NCBI GenBank assembly: GCA_038209555.1
Contig: JBBQXP010000001.1
Coordinates: forward strand, 1-64,000
Source: DASQGA01 sp038209555
GTDB lineage: Bacteria; Actinomycetota; Thermoleophilia; Gaiellales; Gaiellaceae
Direction of reading: 5' to 3'
Length of the DNA: 64,000 nt
In this document: positions 14,392-22,522 of the stretch, in pieces
Numbering within the stretch: position 1 is the first letter of the stretch
Layout of the letters: every line of letters starts with the position of its first letter
Position numbers and translations under genes: made by a program
The notes under the pieces: model-generated
The model's database searches: none
What the model was told of the DNA's origin: nothing
What the model saw: the letters and a program-made list of their open reading frames with translations, nothing else

Positions 14392-15393
14392 ATGAGCGTT
14401 CGCGTAGGCATCAACGGGTTCGGCCGGATCGGCCGGAACTTCTTCCGGGCTGCGCGAAAGCAGGGAGCCGACATCGAGATCGTGGCCGTGAACGACCTCG
14501 GCGACGCGAAGACGATGGCGCACCTCCTCAAGTACGACTCGAGCCTCGGGCCGCTCGGCGAGGACGTCGAGGCGGTGGAAGGCGCGATCCGTGTCGGCGG
14601 AGACACGGAGCTCCGGCTCCTGAACGAGCGCGACCCCGCGCAGCTGCCTTGGAAGGATCTCGGTGTGGAGGTGGCGATCGAGTCGACAGGCCTCTTCACG
14701 AAGCGAGACAAGGCTCAGCTCCACCTTGATGCGGGCGCTGAGAAGGTCATCATCTCGGCCCCGGCGACGGATCCCGACGTGACGCTGGTTCTGGGGGTCA
14801 ACGACGAGGCGTACGACCGCGAGGCGCACCGCATCATCTCGAACGCTTCCTGCACGACGAATTGCGTCGCGCCGCTCGCCAAGGTCTTGAACGACGCATG
14901 GGGGATCGAGGTCGGGTTCATGACGACGATTCACGCGTACACGAACGACCAGAGCATCCTCGACCTCCCGCACAGCGACCTGCGCCGGGCCCGGGCCGCG
15001 GCCATCAACCTGATCCCGACGTCGACCGGCGCCGCCCGCGCGATCGGTCTCGTGATCCCGGAGCTGAAGGGGAAGGTGGACGGAGTCTCGGTCCGAGCAC
15101 CCGTGCCAGTCGGGTCACTCGTCGACCTCGTCGTTCGGCTCGGCAGCGAAGTGGGCGGAGACGAGGTGAACGCGCGGTTCGCCGAGCTGGCTGACACAGG
15201 ACCGTTGGAGGGCATCCTGCGCTACTCGGATGAGCCTCTTGTCTCGAGCGACATCGTCGGCAGCCCCTTCTCGTCGATCTTCGACAGCGACATGACCATG
15301 GCGAACGGGAACATGGTCAAGGTCTTCTCCTGGTATGACAACGAGTGGGGGTTCAGCTGCCGGATGGTCGACCTAGTCCAGAGATTGCTGTGA
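14392..15393 (+). CDS. gap: Glyceraldehyde-3-phosphate dehydrogenase, type I
   Basis: This cytoplasmic glycolytic enzyme oxidises glyceraldehyde-3-phosphate to 1,3-bisphosphoglycerate with NAD. At 333 residues it is normal length. The Rossmann start RVGINGFGRIGRNFFRAARK and the active-site ISNASCTTNCVAPLAKV (nucleophile Cys about 152) are present, as are the phosphate-site STGAARAIGLVIPELKGK and the C-terminal YDNEWGFSCRMVDLVQRLL. ATG 14392 has a strong AGGAGAGGGG Shine-Dalgarno. The gene ends in TGA at 15391-15393, but its last 17 codons are repeated, with silent differences, 95 bp downstream just before pgk (see the repeat feature). It heads the gap-pgk-tpiA-gpmI run. Confidence 0.97.
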   Translation: MSVRVGINGFGRIGRNFFRAARKQGADIEIVAVNDLGDAKTMAHLLKYDSSLGPLGEDVEAVEGAIRVGGDTELRLLNERDPAQLPWKDLGVEVAIESTGLFTKRDKAQLHLDAGAEKVIISAPATDPDVTLVLGVNDEAYDREAHRIISNASCTTNCVAPLAKVLNDAWGIEVGFMTTIHAYTNDQSILDLPHSDLRRARAAAINLIPTSTGAARAIGLVIPELKGKVDGVSVRAPVPVGSLVDLVVRLGSEVGGDEVNARFAELADTGPLEGILRYSDEPLVSSDIVGSPFSSIFDSDMTMANGNMVKVFSWYDNEWGFSCRMVDLVQRLL

Positions 15394-15488
15394 ATGAGGG
15401 GGTCCACGGGGGAACCATGGGTTCGCCCGTGCTGAATGAGTGGGGGTTCAGTTGCCGGATGGTCGACCTCGTGCAGCGCCTGCTTTGA
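15340..15488 (+). repeat. Duplicated 3' end of gap flanking a hairpin
   Basis: The codons for NEWGFSCRMVDLVQRLL plus stop occur at 15340-15393 (the end of gap) and again at 15435-15488, offset by 95 bp. The two copies differ at synonymous positions (for example AGC versus AGT for Ser, and AGATTGCTG versus CGCCTGCTT for RLL). Both therefore look shaped by coding selection or come from two gap alleles, rather than from a recent exact duplication. Between them lies a near-perfect 12-bp hairpin (15405-15431). The second stop overlaps the likely TTG start of pgk, which suggests the ancestral gap end was the second copy. Confidence 0.9.
15405..15431. repeat. Hairpin with 12-bp arms and ATG loop between the two gap tails
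   Basis: CACGGGGGAACC (15405-15416) pairs with GGTTCGCCCGTG (15420-15431) with a single mismatch, leaving a 3-nt loop. No T-tract follows. It is the only element inside the 41-bp spacer between the duplicated gap tails. Confidence 0.75.
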
Positions 15489-16543
15489 GGCAGCCCCGCT
15501 CGGTGCGGGTGGCGGACGTGGATGGCAAGCGCGTCCTCGTCCGCGTCGACTTCAACGTGCCCCTCGAGGACGGACGCGTTGCCGACGACACGCGCATCCG
15601 CGCCGCTCTGCCGACAATCCGCTACCTGCTCGGCGAGGGCGCCTCCGAGGTCATTCTCTGCTCCCATCTCGGGCGTCCGAAGGGCGCGGACCCTGCCTAC
15701 TCGCTGAAGCCGGTCGAGGAGCGGCTCCGGACGCTCCTGGACGAGCAGCGGGTCCGTCTCCTCGAAAATACCCGCTTCGAGCGCGGAGAAACGACGAACG
15801 ATCCTGGCTTCGCACGGGAGCTCGCCGCCCACGCAGACCTCTTCGTGAACGACGCCTTCGGCTCGGCGCACCGAGCGCATGCGTCCACGGAGGGTGTGGC
15901 GCATCTCCTGCCGGCCTACGCGGGCCTCCTGCTCGAGCGGGAGCTCGAGGAGCTCGGCAGCCTGCTCGAGGGCCCCGAGCAGCCGTTCGTCGCGATCGTG
16001 GGAGGCGCGAAGGTCGACGACAAGATCGGCGTCCTCGAGTCCCTTTCGGAGTGTGCGGATGCGGTGCTCGTCGGAGGCAAGATGGCCGCGGAGCTTTCGG
16101 CCCGGAACGGTGCACACACCAAGCTGCCTGGCGACCGTCTCGTCCTTCCCACCGATGTCGTAGCGGCCGCCTCCTTCGACGCCGACGCGGAGTCCCGTGT
16201 GGCGCCCGCTGACAACGTGCCGGACGGCTGGCTTGCGCTGGACATCGGGCCCGAGACGAGGACAGCCTTCGCGGAGCGAATCACGTCGAGTCGCACCGTC
16301 TTCTGGAACGGGCCGATGGGCGTCTTCGAATGGCCGCGCTTCGCCGCCGGGACGAAGGCCGTGGCGGAGGCGGTCGCTGCAGCCGGCGGGCACACGGTCG
16401 TCGGGGGCGGGGACTCGGTGCGGGCGATCGAGGAGCTCGGCCTGGCCGAACGGGTCGACTGGGTCTCGACCGGAGGCGGGGCGGCGCTCGAGCTGCTCGA
16501 GGGCAAGGAGCTCCCGGGCGTCGCGGCTATCCCGGAGGCATGA
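15485..16543 (+). CDS. pgk: Phosphoglycerate kinase
   Basis: Transfers phosphate from 1,3-bisphosphoglycerate to ADP. The N-terminal substrate site KRVLVRVDFNVPLEDGRV and ILCSHLGRPKG are present, followed by ENTRFERGETTNDPGFA, FVNDAFGSAHRAHAST, and the nucleotide-domain motifs VAIVGGAKVDDKIGVLESL, TVFWNGPMGVFEWPRFA and GGGDSVRAIEELGL. Possible starts are TTG 15485 (MRQPRSVRVADVDGKRV), overlapping the TGA of the second gap tail, or GTG 15503. I prefer TTG because stop-start overlap is common in this run. An upstream in-frame ATG at 15440 would translate the duplicated gap tail out of frame and is not credible. At 352 residues it is somewhat shorter than typical PGK (about 390). Confidence 0.95.
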   Translation: MRQPRSVRVADVDGKRVLVRVDFNVPLEDGRVADDTRIRAALPTIRYLLGEGASEVILCSHLGRPKGADPAYSLKPVEERLRTLLDEQRVRLLENTRFERGETTNDPGFARELAAHADLFVNDAFGSAHRAHASTEGVAHLLPAYAGLLLERELEELGSLLEGPEQPFVAIVGGAKVDDKIGVLESLSECADAVLVGGKMAAELSARNGAHTKLPGDRLVLPTDVVAAASFDADAESRVAPADNVPDGWLALDIGPETRTAFAERITSSRTVFWNGPMGVFEWPRFAAGTKAVAEAVAAAGGHTVVGGGDSVRAIEELGLAERVDWVSTGGGAALELLEGKELPGVAAIPEA

Positions 16544-16544
16544 C

Positions 16545-17231
16545 GTGCTGATTGCGGGCAACTGGAAGATGTACAAGTGGCCGTCTCAGACGGTGGAGTT
16601 CTGTGCCGCGTTCAAACCGCCGCCGGGCGTGGACGTCGTTGTCTGCCCCCCGTTCACGTCGCTGCGGGAGGCGGTCGCGAGCGGCCTCGAGGTCTTCGCG
16701 CAGAACGTCCACTGGGAGCGCGAAGGAGCTTTCACGGGCGAGATCTCGGCCGAGATGCTGCTCGAGCTCGAAGTCGAAGGAGCGCTCGTCGGCCATTCCG
16801 AGCGGCGCCAGTACTTCTGTGAGACGGACGAGACGACTGCGCGCCGTGCCAAGCGGGCCCTGGAAGCTGGCCTTCGCGTTATCGCCTGCGTCGGCGAGCT
16901 CGAGGAGGAGCGCGAAAGCGGCGAGACCGAGAACGTGTTGCGACGGCAGGTCACGGTGCTGCCCCGTCACGAGCGCCTCGTGGTCGCGTACGAGCCGGTG
17001 TGGGCGATCGGAACCGGGAAGACCGCGACGCCCGAGCTCGCGCAGGACGCCCATGCCTACATCAAGAGCCTCCTCGACGCCCCGGTTCTCTACGGCGGCT
17101 CCGTGAAGCCCGAGAACGCCGAGGAGCTCCTCTCTCAACCCGACGTCGACGGCGCGCTGGTAGGCGGCGCCTCGCTCGATGTCGAGTCCTTCGCGGCGAT
17201 TTGCGAAACGGCGAGCCGTATCCGCTCGTAG
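16545..17231 (+). CDS. tpiA: Triosephosphate isomerase
   Basis: Interconverts dihydroxyacetone phosphate and glyceraldehyde-3-phosphate. GTG 16545 follows the pgk stop by one base. Catalytic residues: Lys in GNWKMYKW, His in LVGHSERRQYF, Glu in VAYEPVWAIGTGKTATP, and the phosphate-binding YGGSVKPENA. The protein has only 228 residues against about 250 normally. The shortening lies in helices before YEPVW (VLRRQVTVLPRHERLVVAYE) and before YGGSV (YIKSLLDAPVLYGG). All active-site residues remain, so I take it as a compact but functional enzyme. The last 31 nt overlap the gpmI start. Confidence 0.95.
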   Translation: MLIAGNWKMYKWPSQTVEFCAAFKPPPGVDVVVCPPFTSLREAVASGLEVFAQNVHWEREGAFTGEISAEMLLELEVEGALVGHSERRQYFCETDETTARRAKRALEAGLRVIACVGELEEERESGETENVLRRQVTVLPRHERLVVAYEPVWAIGTGKTATPELAQDAHAYIKSLLDAPVLYGGSVKPENAEELLSQPDVDGALVGGASLDVESFAAICETASRIRS

Positions 17232-18685
17232 CGCTCGTCGTCCTCGACGGCTGGGGGTGCACGGCGCCGGGGCCGGGGAACGCGGTCGAGCTCGCCGCCA
17301 CACCCATTTTCGACACTCTCTGGGGCGGCTACCCGCACACGACGCTTGCTGCGTCCGGCCGTGCAGTCGGCCTCCCAGAGGGGCAAATGGGGAACTCGGA
17401 GGTCGGCCATCTCACGATCGGGGCGGGGAGGGTGGTGCCCCAGGATCTCGTTCGGATGAACGACGCGATCGCGGACGGCTCGTTCTTCGAGAACGAGGCT
17501 CTAGTCGCCGCTTTCCGCCGGGCGCGGGAGCAGGGAGGAAACGTGCACCTGCTCGGGCTCGTCTCCTACGGCGGCGTCCACTCGCACGTCGATCACCTCC
17601 GGGCTCTACTCGAGCTCGCCCGGCGCGAGGGGGTGGAGGAGCGGACGTTCGTGCACGCCTTCACAGACGGGCGGGATGTCTCACCGCACTCGGCGGCATC
17701 CGATCTGGCGGAGCTCCTCGACGAGGGGGCCAGGATCGCCACCGTCGTAGGGCGCTTCTACGCGATGGACCGCGACAAGCGCCCGGAACGGACAGAGCGC
17801 GCATTCGCGGCGATCGTGCGAGGCGAAGGAGTGAGCGAAAAGGACCCGGTTGCCGCGATCCAGGCCGGCTACGAGGCCGGGATCACGGACGAGTTCATCG
17901 AGCCGGTCGTCCTCCCGTACCCACGCCTCGAACCGGCCAACGACACCGCCGTCTTCTTCAACTTCCGCCCCGACCGTGCCCGGCAGCTCTCGGAGCGCCT
18001 CTTCGAGGCCGGCACCGACCTCACGACCATGACTCGCTACCGCGAGGACTTCGACTGCCCCGTGGGCTTCACTGAGCACGTCGTCGACCAGACGCTGGCC
18101 GAGGTCCTCGCCGCGCAAGGCGCTCGGCAGCTTCATCTGGCCGAGACCGAGAAATACGCTCACGTCACGTACTTCTTCAACGGGGGTGAGGAGCGCGAGT
18201 GGGAGGGCGAGACTCGCATCCTCGTCCCATCCCCTCGGGACGTGGCCACCTACGACCTGAAGCCCGAGATGTCAGCGGCGGAGGTCGAGCGGCAGTTCGA
18301 GCGGAGGATCGGCGACGGCTACCGCTTCGCGATCGTGAACTTCGCCAATCCGGACATGGTCGGTCACACGGGGGTCATTCCCGCCGTGGTCCGTGGGGTC
18401 GAGACCGTCGACGCCTGTCTCGGGCGCCTGGTCGCGAAGGTGGAGGAGCTCGGCGGCGCCTGTCTCGTTACGGCTGACCACGGCAACGCGGAGCAGATGC
18501 TCGAGAGCGACGGCATGAACCCACACACGGCGCACACGACCAACCCCGTGCCGCTGGTCGTCACGGTCGCCGGGGCCTCGCTCCATGAGGGCGGATCGCT
18601 CTCAGATCTCGTGCCGACCTGCCTCGACCTGCTCGGAATCGCTGCTCCTGACGCAATGACCGGAAAGAGCCTGCTGGTCGGCTGA
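17201..18685 (+). CDS. gpmI: 2,3-bisphosphoglycerate-independent phosphoglycerate mutase
   Basis: Interconverts 3- and 2-phosphoglycerate by a Mn-dependent phosphoserine mechanism. Seen: metal site LVVLDGWGC at the N-terminus, the nucleophile Ser in LPEGQMGNSEVGHLTIGAG, GLVSYGGVHSHVDHL, THAFTDGRDVSPHSA-like HAFTDGRDVSP, GRFYAMDRDKRPERTERA, VNFANPDMVGHTG and VTADHGNAEQM. The likely start is TTG 17201 (MRNGEPYPLVALVVLDGWG), inside the tpiA 3' end, giving 494 residues, close to the usual 510. Using a BPG-independent mutase is relevant because the window also encodes cyclic 2,3-diphosphoglycerate synthesis from 2-phosphoglycerate. Confidence 0.95.
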   Translation: MRNGEPYPLVALVVLDGWGCTAPGPGNAVELAATPIFDTLWGGYPHTTLAASGRAVGLPEGQMGNSEVGHLTIGAGRVVPQDLVRMNDAIADGSFFENEALVAAFRRAREQGGNVHLLGLVSYGGVHSHVDHLRALLELARREGVEERTFVHAFTDGRDVSPHSAASDLAELLDEGARIATVVGRFYAMDRDKRPERTERAFAAIVRGEGVSEKDPVAAIQAGYEAGITDEFIEPVVLPYPRLEPANDTAVFFNFRPDRARQLSERLFEAGTDLTTMTRYREDFDCPVGFTEHVVDQTLAEVLAAQGARQLHLAETEKYAHVTYFFNGGEEREWEGETRILVPSPRDVATYDLKPEMSAAEVERQFERRIGDGYRFAIVNFANPDMVGHTGVIPAVVRGVETVDACLGRLVAKVEELGGACLVTADHGNAEQMLESDGMNPHTAHTTNPVPLVVTVAGASLHEGGSLSDLVPTCLDLLGIAAPDAMTGKSLLVG

Positions 18686-18694
18686 AGTTCCTCT

Positions 18695-18700
18695 TATACT
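18695..18700 (+). promoter_or_regulatory. Putative -10 element TATACT for the ECF sigma factor gene
   Basis: TATACT ends 8 nt before the GTG start at 18709 in the 23-bp gap after gpmI, indicating an independent and leaderless promoter for the sigma factor gene. Confidence 0.5.
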
Positions 18701-18708
18701 TCCATTAC

Positions 18709-19290
18709 GTGTCGCTCGAGCAGCCCGACCTGGCAATCCTCCGCAAGGCACAGTCAGGAGATGAGCGAGCCTTCTCGATCATCCACCGGGCCTACGAGGT
18801 ACCGATCTACAACTACGTGCTCCGGATGGTCGGCGACCGTGCTCTCGCCGAGGACCTCACCCAGGACATCTTCCTCAGGATCTACCAGGGGCTGGCTGGA
18901 TTCTCGCTGCGCTGCCGCTTCACGACGTGGCTCTTTCAGGTTGCCAAGAACCGTGTTCTCGACGAGTTGCGGGCCCGCGAGCGCAAGCCTCAGTCCGCGG
19001 TAACGCTCGACGACATGCCGCAGCTCGACGTGGTGGACCAGCCGTTCGAGCGCATCGAGGCGATCGACGCTGTCTGGCGCGCCGTCGCGAAGCTGAACCC
19101 CGACCTGAAGATGGCGCTCCTGCTCCGGGACGTGGTGGGCCTCTCCTACACCGAGATCGGAGACTCCCTCGAGATCACGCTCTCGACGGTGAAGTGGCGG
19201 ATCTACAAGGCGCGGGAGGAAGTGCAGGTCGCCCTGGCCCGCGAGGGCATCAGCGAGTACGCCGACAGCCAGGACGCGGCCCGGCTCTAA
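18709..19290 (+). CDS. ECF-type RNA polymerase sigma factor (193 aa)
   Basis: A group 4 sigma factor with region 2 (AFSIIHRAYEVPIYNYVLRM, RALAEDLTQDIFLRIYQGL, CRFTTWLFQVAKNRVLDELR) and region 4 (LNPDLKMALLLRDVVGLSYT, EIGDSLEITLSTVKWRIYKAREE). No anti-sigma factor gene is adjacent; the next gene is a lipoprotein. Length is normal for the family. GTG 18709 is set by the -10 element 8 nt upstream. Target promoters are unknown. A C-terminal tail of about 12 residues beyond region 4 (SEYADSQDAARL) is not a recognised domain. Confidence 0.93.
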   Translation: MSLEQPDLAILRKAQSGDERAFSIIHRAYEVPIYNYVLRMVGDRALAEDLTQDIFLRIYQGLAGFSLRCRFTTWLFQVAKNRVLDELRARERKPQSAVTLDDMPQLDVVDQPFERIEAIDAVWRAVAKLNPDLKMALLLRDVVGLSYTEIGDSLEITLSTVKWRIYKAREEVQVALAREGISEYADSQDAARL

Positions 19291-19304
19291 AAAGAGGAAC
19301 GCTG

Positions 19305-19330
19305 CGAGCCCTCGGAACGTTCCGGGCTCG
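19305..19330. repeat. Hairpin CGAGCCC / GGGCTCG with a palindromic centre
   Basis: CGAGCCC (19305-19311) pairs with GGGCTCG (19324-19330), and the loop itself contains the palindrome GGAACGTTCC. There is no T-tract. It sits between the sigma factor and lipoprotein genes and could be a terminator-like structure or an operator. Confidence 0.45.
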
Positions 19331-19347
19331 GGGACGGTCAGAAGGAC

Positions 19348-20259
19348 ATGCGAAAGCTCGTTCACGCGATCCCAGCCTGTCTGCTCGTCCTCGTTTTCTC
19401 TGCGTGCGGCGCGGGCGAACCAGGCGTTGTGGAGGTCAGTCCGCCCACCGCGACCGTACTCACTCCCGTTCCTGTCTACGAGGCAGACGGGACGGTGCTC
19501 GCGCAGCGCGGTGAAACGCTCTTTCCGAAGCACGGGCCAATGCTGTGCCTGGGGGCGATGGCCATGTCGTATCCGCCCCAGTGCGGCGACGTGCCGATCG
19601 CAAACTGGGACTGGGACGCGGTCGAGGGTGAGGAAACGGCGAGCGGGGCGACCTGGGGCCAGTATCACGTCGTCGGCACGTACGACGGCGAGACCTTCAC
19701 GGTGACCGAGGTGGGGTCATACGCGGATGATCCACCCCGGTTTGGGAGTGAGGTCGACTTCTCGAGCCCGTGTCCCGAGCCGGCGGGCGGTTGGGTCCTG
19801 CCCGACCCGAAGCAGGCGACGCAGCAGGACGCGAGCGGCGCGAGCGCGTATGCCGCGTCTGAGCCGGACATCGTCAACTCGTGGGTCACGCATTTCGACC
19901 CGAGCAGCCCTGGCGACGCAGAGCTCGACGAGTTCGATCCGGTTATCTTCAACGCGGTCTTCACGGGTGACATCGAGCGCCACGAGGCGGAGATCCGCAA
20001 GCGCTGGCCGGGGCCGCTCTGCCTGGTCAAGGGAGAAGGCCCGACGAAGCGGGAGCTGAGTCGAATCCGCACCGAGGCCGAGGCATACGTGGTGGACGGC
20101 CTGAGGCTCCAGATGCTGGGGTCGAGCGCGGACGGAGTCGAGCCGGTGATAGAGATCGAACTCGTCGCCGACCCTGAGGGTGCCGGGCAAGCGGCCCTCG
20201 ATGCCCGCTGGCCGGGGCTTGTGCGCCTTTTCCCCGTGCTCCGCCCGGCCTCGCGCTAG
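19348..20259 (+). CDS. Lipoprotein of unknown function (303 aa)
   Basis: A classic lipoprotein signal peptide is present: basic start MRKLVHA, hydrophobic core and lipobox VFSACG with the acylated Cys at about residue 20. The mature part has no recognised domain. It contains several Trp- and Cys-bearing segments (PMLCLGAMAMSYPPQCGD, PCPEPAGGWVLPDP) that might form disulfides, and an IVNSWVTHFDPSSPGDAELD stretch. It is anchored outside the cytoplasmic membrane. ATG 19348 is preceded by AGAAGG. The position directly after an ECF sigma factor may be meaningful (sensor or target), but nothing in the sequence proves it. Confidence 0.75.
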   Translation: MRKLVHAIPACLLVLVFSACGAGEPGVVEVSPPTATVLTPVPVYEADGTVLAQRGETLFPKHGPMLCLGAMAMSYPPQCGDVPIANWDWDAVEGEETASGATWGQYHVVGTYDGETFTVTEVGSYADDPPRFGSEVDFSSPCPEPAGGWVLPDPKQATQQDASGASAYAASEPDIVNSWVTHFDPSSPGDAELDEFDPVIFNAVFTGDIERHEAEIRKRWPGPLCLVKGEGPTKRELSRIRTEAEAYVVDGLRLQMLGSSADGVEPVIEIELVADPEGAGQAALDARWPGLVRLFPVLRPASR

Positions 20260-20271
20260 AGCGCCAGAGCA

Positions 20272-21000
20272 CTACATGCCGTGCTCGAGACGAGCGGCCA
20301 GCGTTTCCGGCAGGCCGCGCTCACGAATCTCCTCCTGGGTGCGCTCGACTGGATACGTGACACGGTTGAAGGTTGCCCGGCCGGCGTCGAGGTCAAGCGC
20401 CAGCCACGCTGCGCGCGGGTCACCGTCTCTCGGCTGCCCGACCGATCCCGGGTTCAGGAGCCAGCGCCGGTCACCGAAGTCGACCTCCGTGCCGGCGGGT
20501 GCGTGGTCGCCCTCTGTCCGATCGCCGTCCAGGCTGAGCGCGAGCGGGACGTGGCTGTGCCCGACCAGGACGATGGGCGCCTCGGTGGCCTCGAGCGCGG
20601 CCAGCGCGACGGCCGGGGAGAGCACGTACTCCCACACGGGATCCCGCGGGCTCGCGTGATAGAGCTCGGCCCCGGGACGCGCAGCGGAAGGGCTGAGCGA
20701 CGCCAAGAAGGTCGCAGTCTCCGGTTCGAGCACGCTGCTGGTCCACCCGGCCGAGAGCGCTGCGTCCGGTTGGAAGAAGTCGAGGTCAAGCTCGCCGAGC
20801 GCGGCCAGGTCGTGATTCCCGACGAGCGCGACGTCCAGCCGCCCGGCGACCCGTGCGTAGCAGCGATTGGGGCGCGGCCCGTACCCTACGAGGTCACCGA
20901 GGAACCAGAGCTCGTCGAACGGCTCGGCGTCAATCGCCTCGAGTACGGCGTCGAGGGCGTGGAGATTTCCGTGGATGTCAGAGAGGACGGCGATGCGCAC
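20272..21000 (-). CDS. Calcineurin-like metallophosphoesterase (YfcE/MJ0936-like, 242 aa)
   Basis: Metal-binding motifs of the family occur in order: IAVLSDIHGNLHALDAV (D-x-H), WFLGDLVGYGPRP (GD), ALVGNHDLAAL (GNHD), and IVLVGHSHVPLAL (GH-x-H), followed by LLNPGSVGQPRDGDPRAAW, typical of the DUF2 phosphodiesterase subgroup. It is cytoplasmic, and the substrate is unknown. The GTG start at 21000 sits directly on the metal motif. The coding region overlaps nothing but lies close to and divergent from the M48 protease gene, whose promoter must lie inside this gene's 5' end. Confidence 0.88.
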   Translation of the reverse strand: MRIAVLSDIHGNLHALDAVLEAIDAEPFDELWFLGDLVGYGPRPNRCYARVAGRLDVALVGNHDLAALGELDLDFFQPDAALSAGWTSSVLEPETATFLASLSPSAARPGAELYHASPRDPVWEYVLSPAVALAALEATEAPIVLVGHSHVPLALSLDGDRTEGDHAPAGTEVDFGDRRWLLNPGSVGQPRDGDPRAAWLALDLDAGRATFNRVTYPVERTQEEIRERGLPETLAARLEHGM

Positions 21001-21030
21001 GAGAGGCGCGCAACCTTAGCGAAGGCCTTC

Positions 21031-22242
21031 GTGGCCGTCCTGGCTCTTGTCGCGTGGATCGCGGCGGGAGCCCTGCTGTGGCAGACGAAGGTTCCTCCCC
21101 TCGACCTCCCGCAGCTGGATCCGGAGGCCTTCTTCGGAGCTGCGCAGCTCGCGGAAATCGACGCGTACCGACGCGTCACCAGGGGACTCTTGCTGGGGTC
21201 GCTGGCCCTGGAGATCGCTGTCATCGGGCTCTCTGTGGCGTTCGCAGGCTCCCTCGCGGCCAGAATGCGCCCCGTGGCCCGGGGAGAAGTGCGGACCGGG
21301 GTCGGAATCGGGCTCGCCGTCGTACTCGCAGTCTGGCTGGCCGGGCTGCCTCTCGCCGCAGTCGGCCATTGGTGGGCGCGTCGGCACGACCTGTCCCGCC
21401 AGAGCTACGGAGGCTGGCTCTCCGACCAGGCTACGCAGCTCGGGATCCGGGCAGTCCTCGTTGCCATCGCTGTTGCAGGCGCGATGGCCCTCGCGCGGCG
21501 GCTCGGGCCCCCGTGGTGGCTGGCCGGTGCGCCCGCATTCGTCGGCCTCGCCGTCCTCTTCGTCGTGCTCCAGCCGCTCGTCGTCCAGCCGCTTACAAAC
21601 CGCTTCCAGCCGCTCGGGAACCGAACCCTCGCGCGGGAGATCGAGCGTCTCGCGGCCCGAGAGGGCGTCGACATCGACAAGGTGGAGGTTGCGGACGCCA
21701 GCCGCCGCACGACGACGGCGAACGCCTACGTCGCCGGGATCGGGCCGACGAGGCGCGTCGTCCTCTACGACACGATTCTGGACGGCCGGTTTCCACGCGG
21801 CGAGCTGCTCGCGGTCGCGGCCCACGAGCTCGCGCATGTCGGGCGCAGGCACCTCTGGAAGGGCCTCGGATGGTTCGCGCTCCTCGCAGTGCCAGGCGTG
21901 CTTTTGCTCGCACGCGTGACCGAGAGGAAGGGAGGGCTCCGCGACGCCGCGGTCGTACCGTTCGGCCTGTTGGTCGTGCTCCTGTTCTACGTCGGGACGC
22001 TACCGCTCCAGAACGTCGTCTCGCGCCGCTACGAGGCGGAGGCGGACTGGCTCGCGCTCCAGGCGACCCGCGATCCGCAGAGCGCGATCGGCCTCGAGCA
22101 GCGCTTCGTCACGACGTCCCTGGCGGACCCGACTCCTCCCCGCTGGGTGACACTCTGGTTCGGAACGCATCCGCCTGCGCTCGAGCGGATCGCGATGGCG
22201 CGCGCTTTTGGAGTCAGCGCCCGGACTCGGGAAGGTTCCTGA
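21031..22242 (+). CDS. M48-family membrane metalloprotease (Ste24/CAAX type)
   Basis: An integral membrane zinc protease of about 403 residues with at least six hydrophobic segments. The zinc motif is LLAVAAHELAHVGRRHLWKG (HExxH) with the third ligand Glu in SRRYEAEADWLALQAT, the pattern of Ste24p-like peptidases rather than short HtpX. The segment QPLTNRFQPLGNRTLAREIE also fits Ste24. By family it cleaves membrane or membrane-proximal proteins in quality control. The start is uncertain: GTG 21031 (VAVLALVAWIAAG, with GAAGG 7 nt upstream) or GTG 20974, which would overlap the divergent phosphoesterase. The stop overlaps the antisense DUF3467 gene by 29 nt. Confidence 0.85.
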   Translation: MAVLALVAWIAAGALLWQTKVPPLDLPQLDPEAFFGAAQLAEIDAYRRVTRGLLLGSLALEIAVIGLSVAFAGSLAARMRPVARGEVRTGVGIGLAVVLAVWLAGLPLAAVGHWWARRHDLSRQSYGGWLSDQATQLGIRAVLVAIAVAGAMALARRLGPPWWLAGAPAFVGLAVLFVVLQPLVVQPLTNRFQPLGNRTLAREIERLAAREGVDIDKVEVADASRRTTTANAYVAGIGPTRRVVLYDTILDGRFPRGELLAVAAHELAHVGRRHLWKGLGWFALLAVPGVLLLARVTERKGGLRDAAVVPFGLLVVLLFYVGTLPLQNVVSRRYEAEADWLALQATRDPQSAIGLEQRFVTTSLADPTPPRWVTLWFGTHPPALERIAMARAFGVSARTREGS

Positions 22243-22504
22243 TGCCCTCCCTCGTCTCCCACTTCGACCAGCTGTCGTTCATCGCGTCGAGGAGCTCGCG
22301 CATGAAGCGCGGCGACAGGTTCACACGGCTGACGACCACGCCGGGGACGTCGCCTTCCTCGACCTCGTGGTCAATCCGCGCGAACGTGATCGTGAACTCG
22401 TAGTCGGAGAAGCTGACGTTTGCGAAGTTCGCGTAGCTGCCCGCGAGGTTCGTCGGATCCAGGTGGATGTTGAGCTGGCGCTCGTCGTGGGCTTCGTCTT
22501 CCAC
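22214..22504 (-). CDS. DUF3467 family protein (96 aa)
   Basis: The sequence RQLNIHLDPTNLAGSYANFA followed by NVSFSDYEFTITFARID, then GVVVSRVNLSPRFMRELLDA, matches the small DUF3467 family (IHL...YANFA...EF.L.F, and VVSRV..SP). The function of the family is unknown; it is soluble and about 90-100 residues. The GTG start at 22504 lies 18 bp from the divergent argS ATG, and TATCGT (22516-22511) lies 6 nt before it. Its 3' end overlaps the M48 gene in antisense. Confidence 0.85.
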   Translation of the reverse strand: MEDEAHDERQLNIHLDPTNLAGSYANFANVSFSDYEFTITFARIDHEVEEGDVPGVVVSRVNLSPRFMRELLDAMNDSWSKWETREGIRNLPESGR

Positions 22505-22509
22505 GTCCC

Positions 22510-22516
22510 TACGATA
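22510..22516. promoter_or_regulatory. Overlapping divergent -10 elements for argS and the DUF3467 gene
   Basis: TACGAT (22510-22515, plus) ends 7 nt before argS ATG 22523. TATCGT (22516-22511, minus) ends 6 nt before GTG 22504. The same few base pairs would serve both directions, with both mRNAs starting at the start codon. Confidence 0.45.
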
Positions 22517-22522
22517 TAGCCG

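Noticed and set aside
15440..15484. ATG 15440 as the start of pgk
   Set aside because: The extension would be an out-of-frame reading of the duplicated gap tail; PGK homology begins after TTG 15485.
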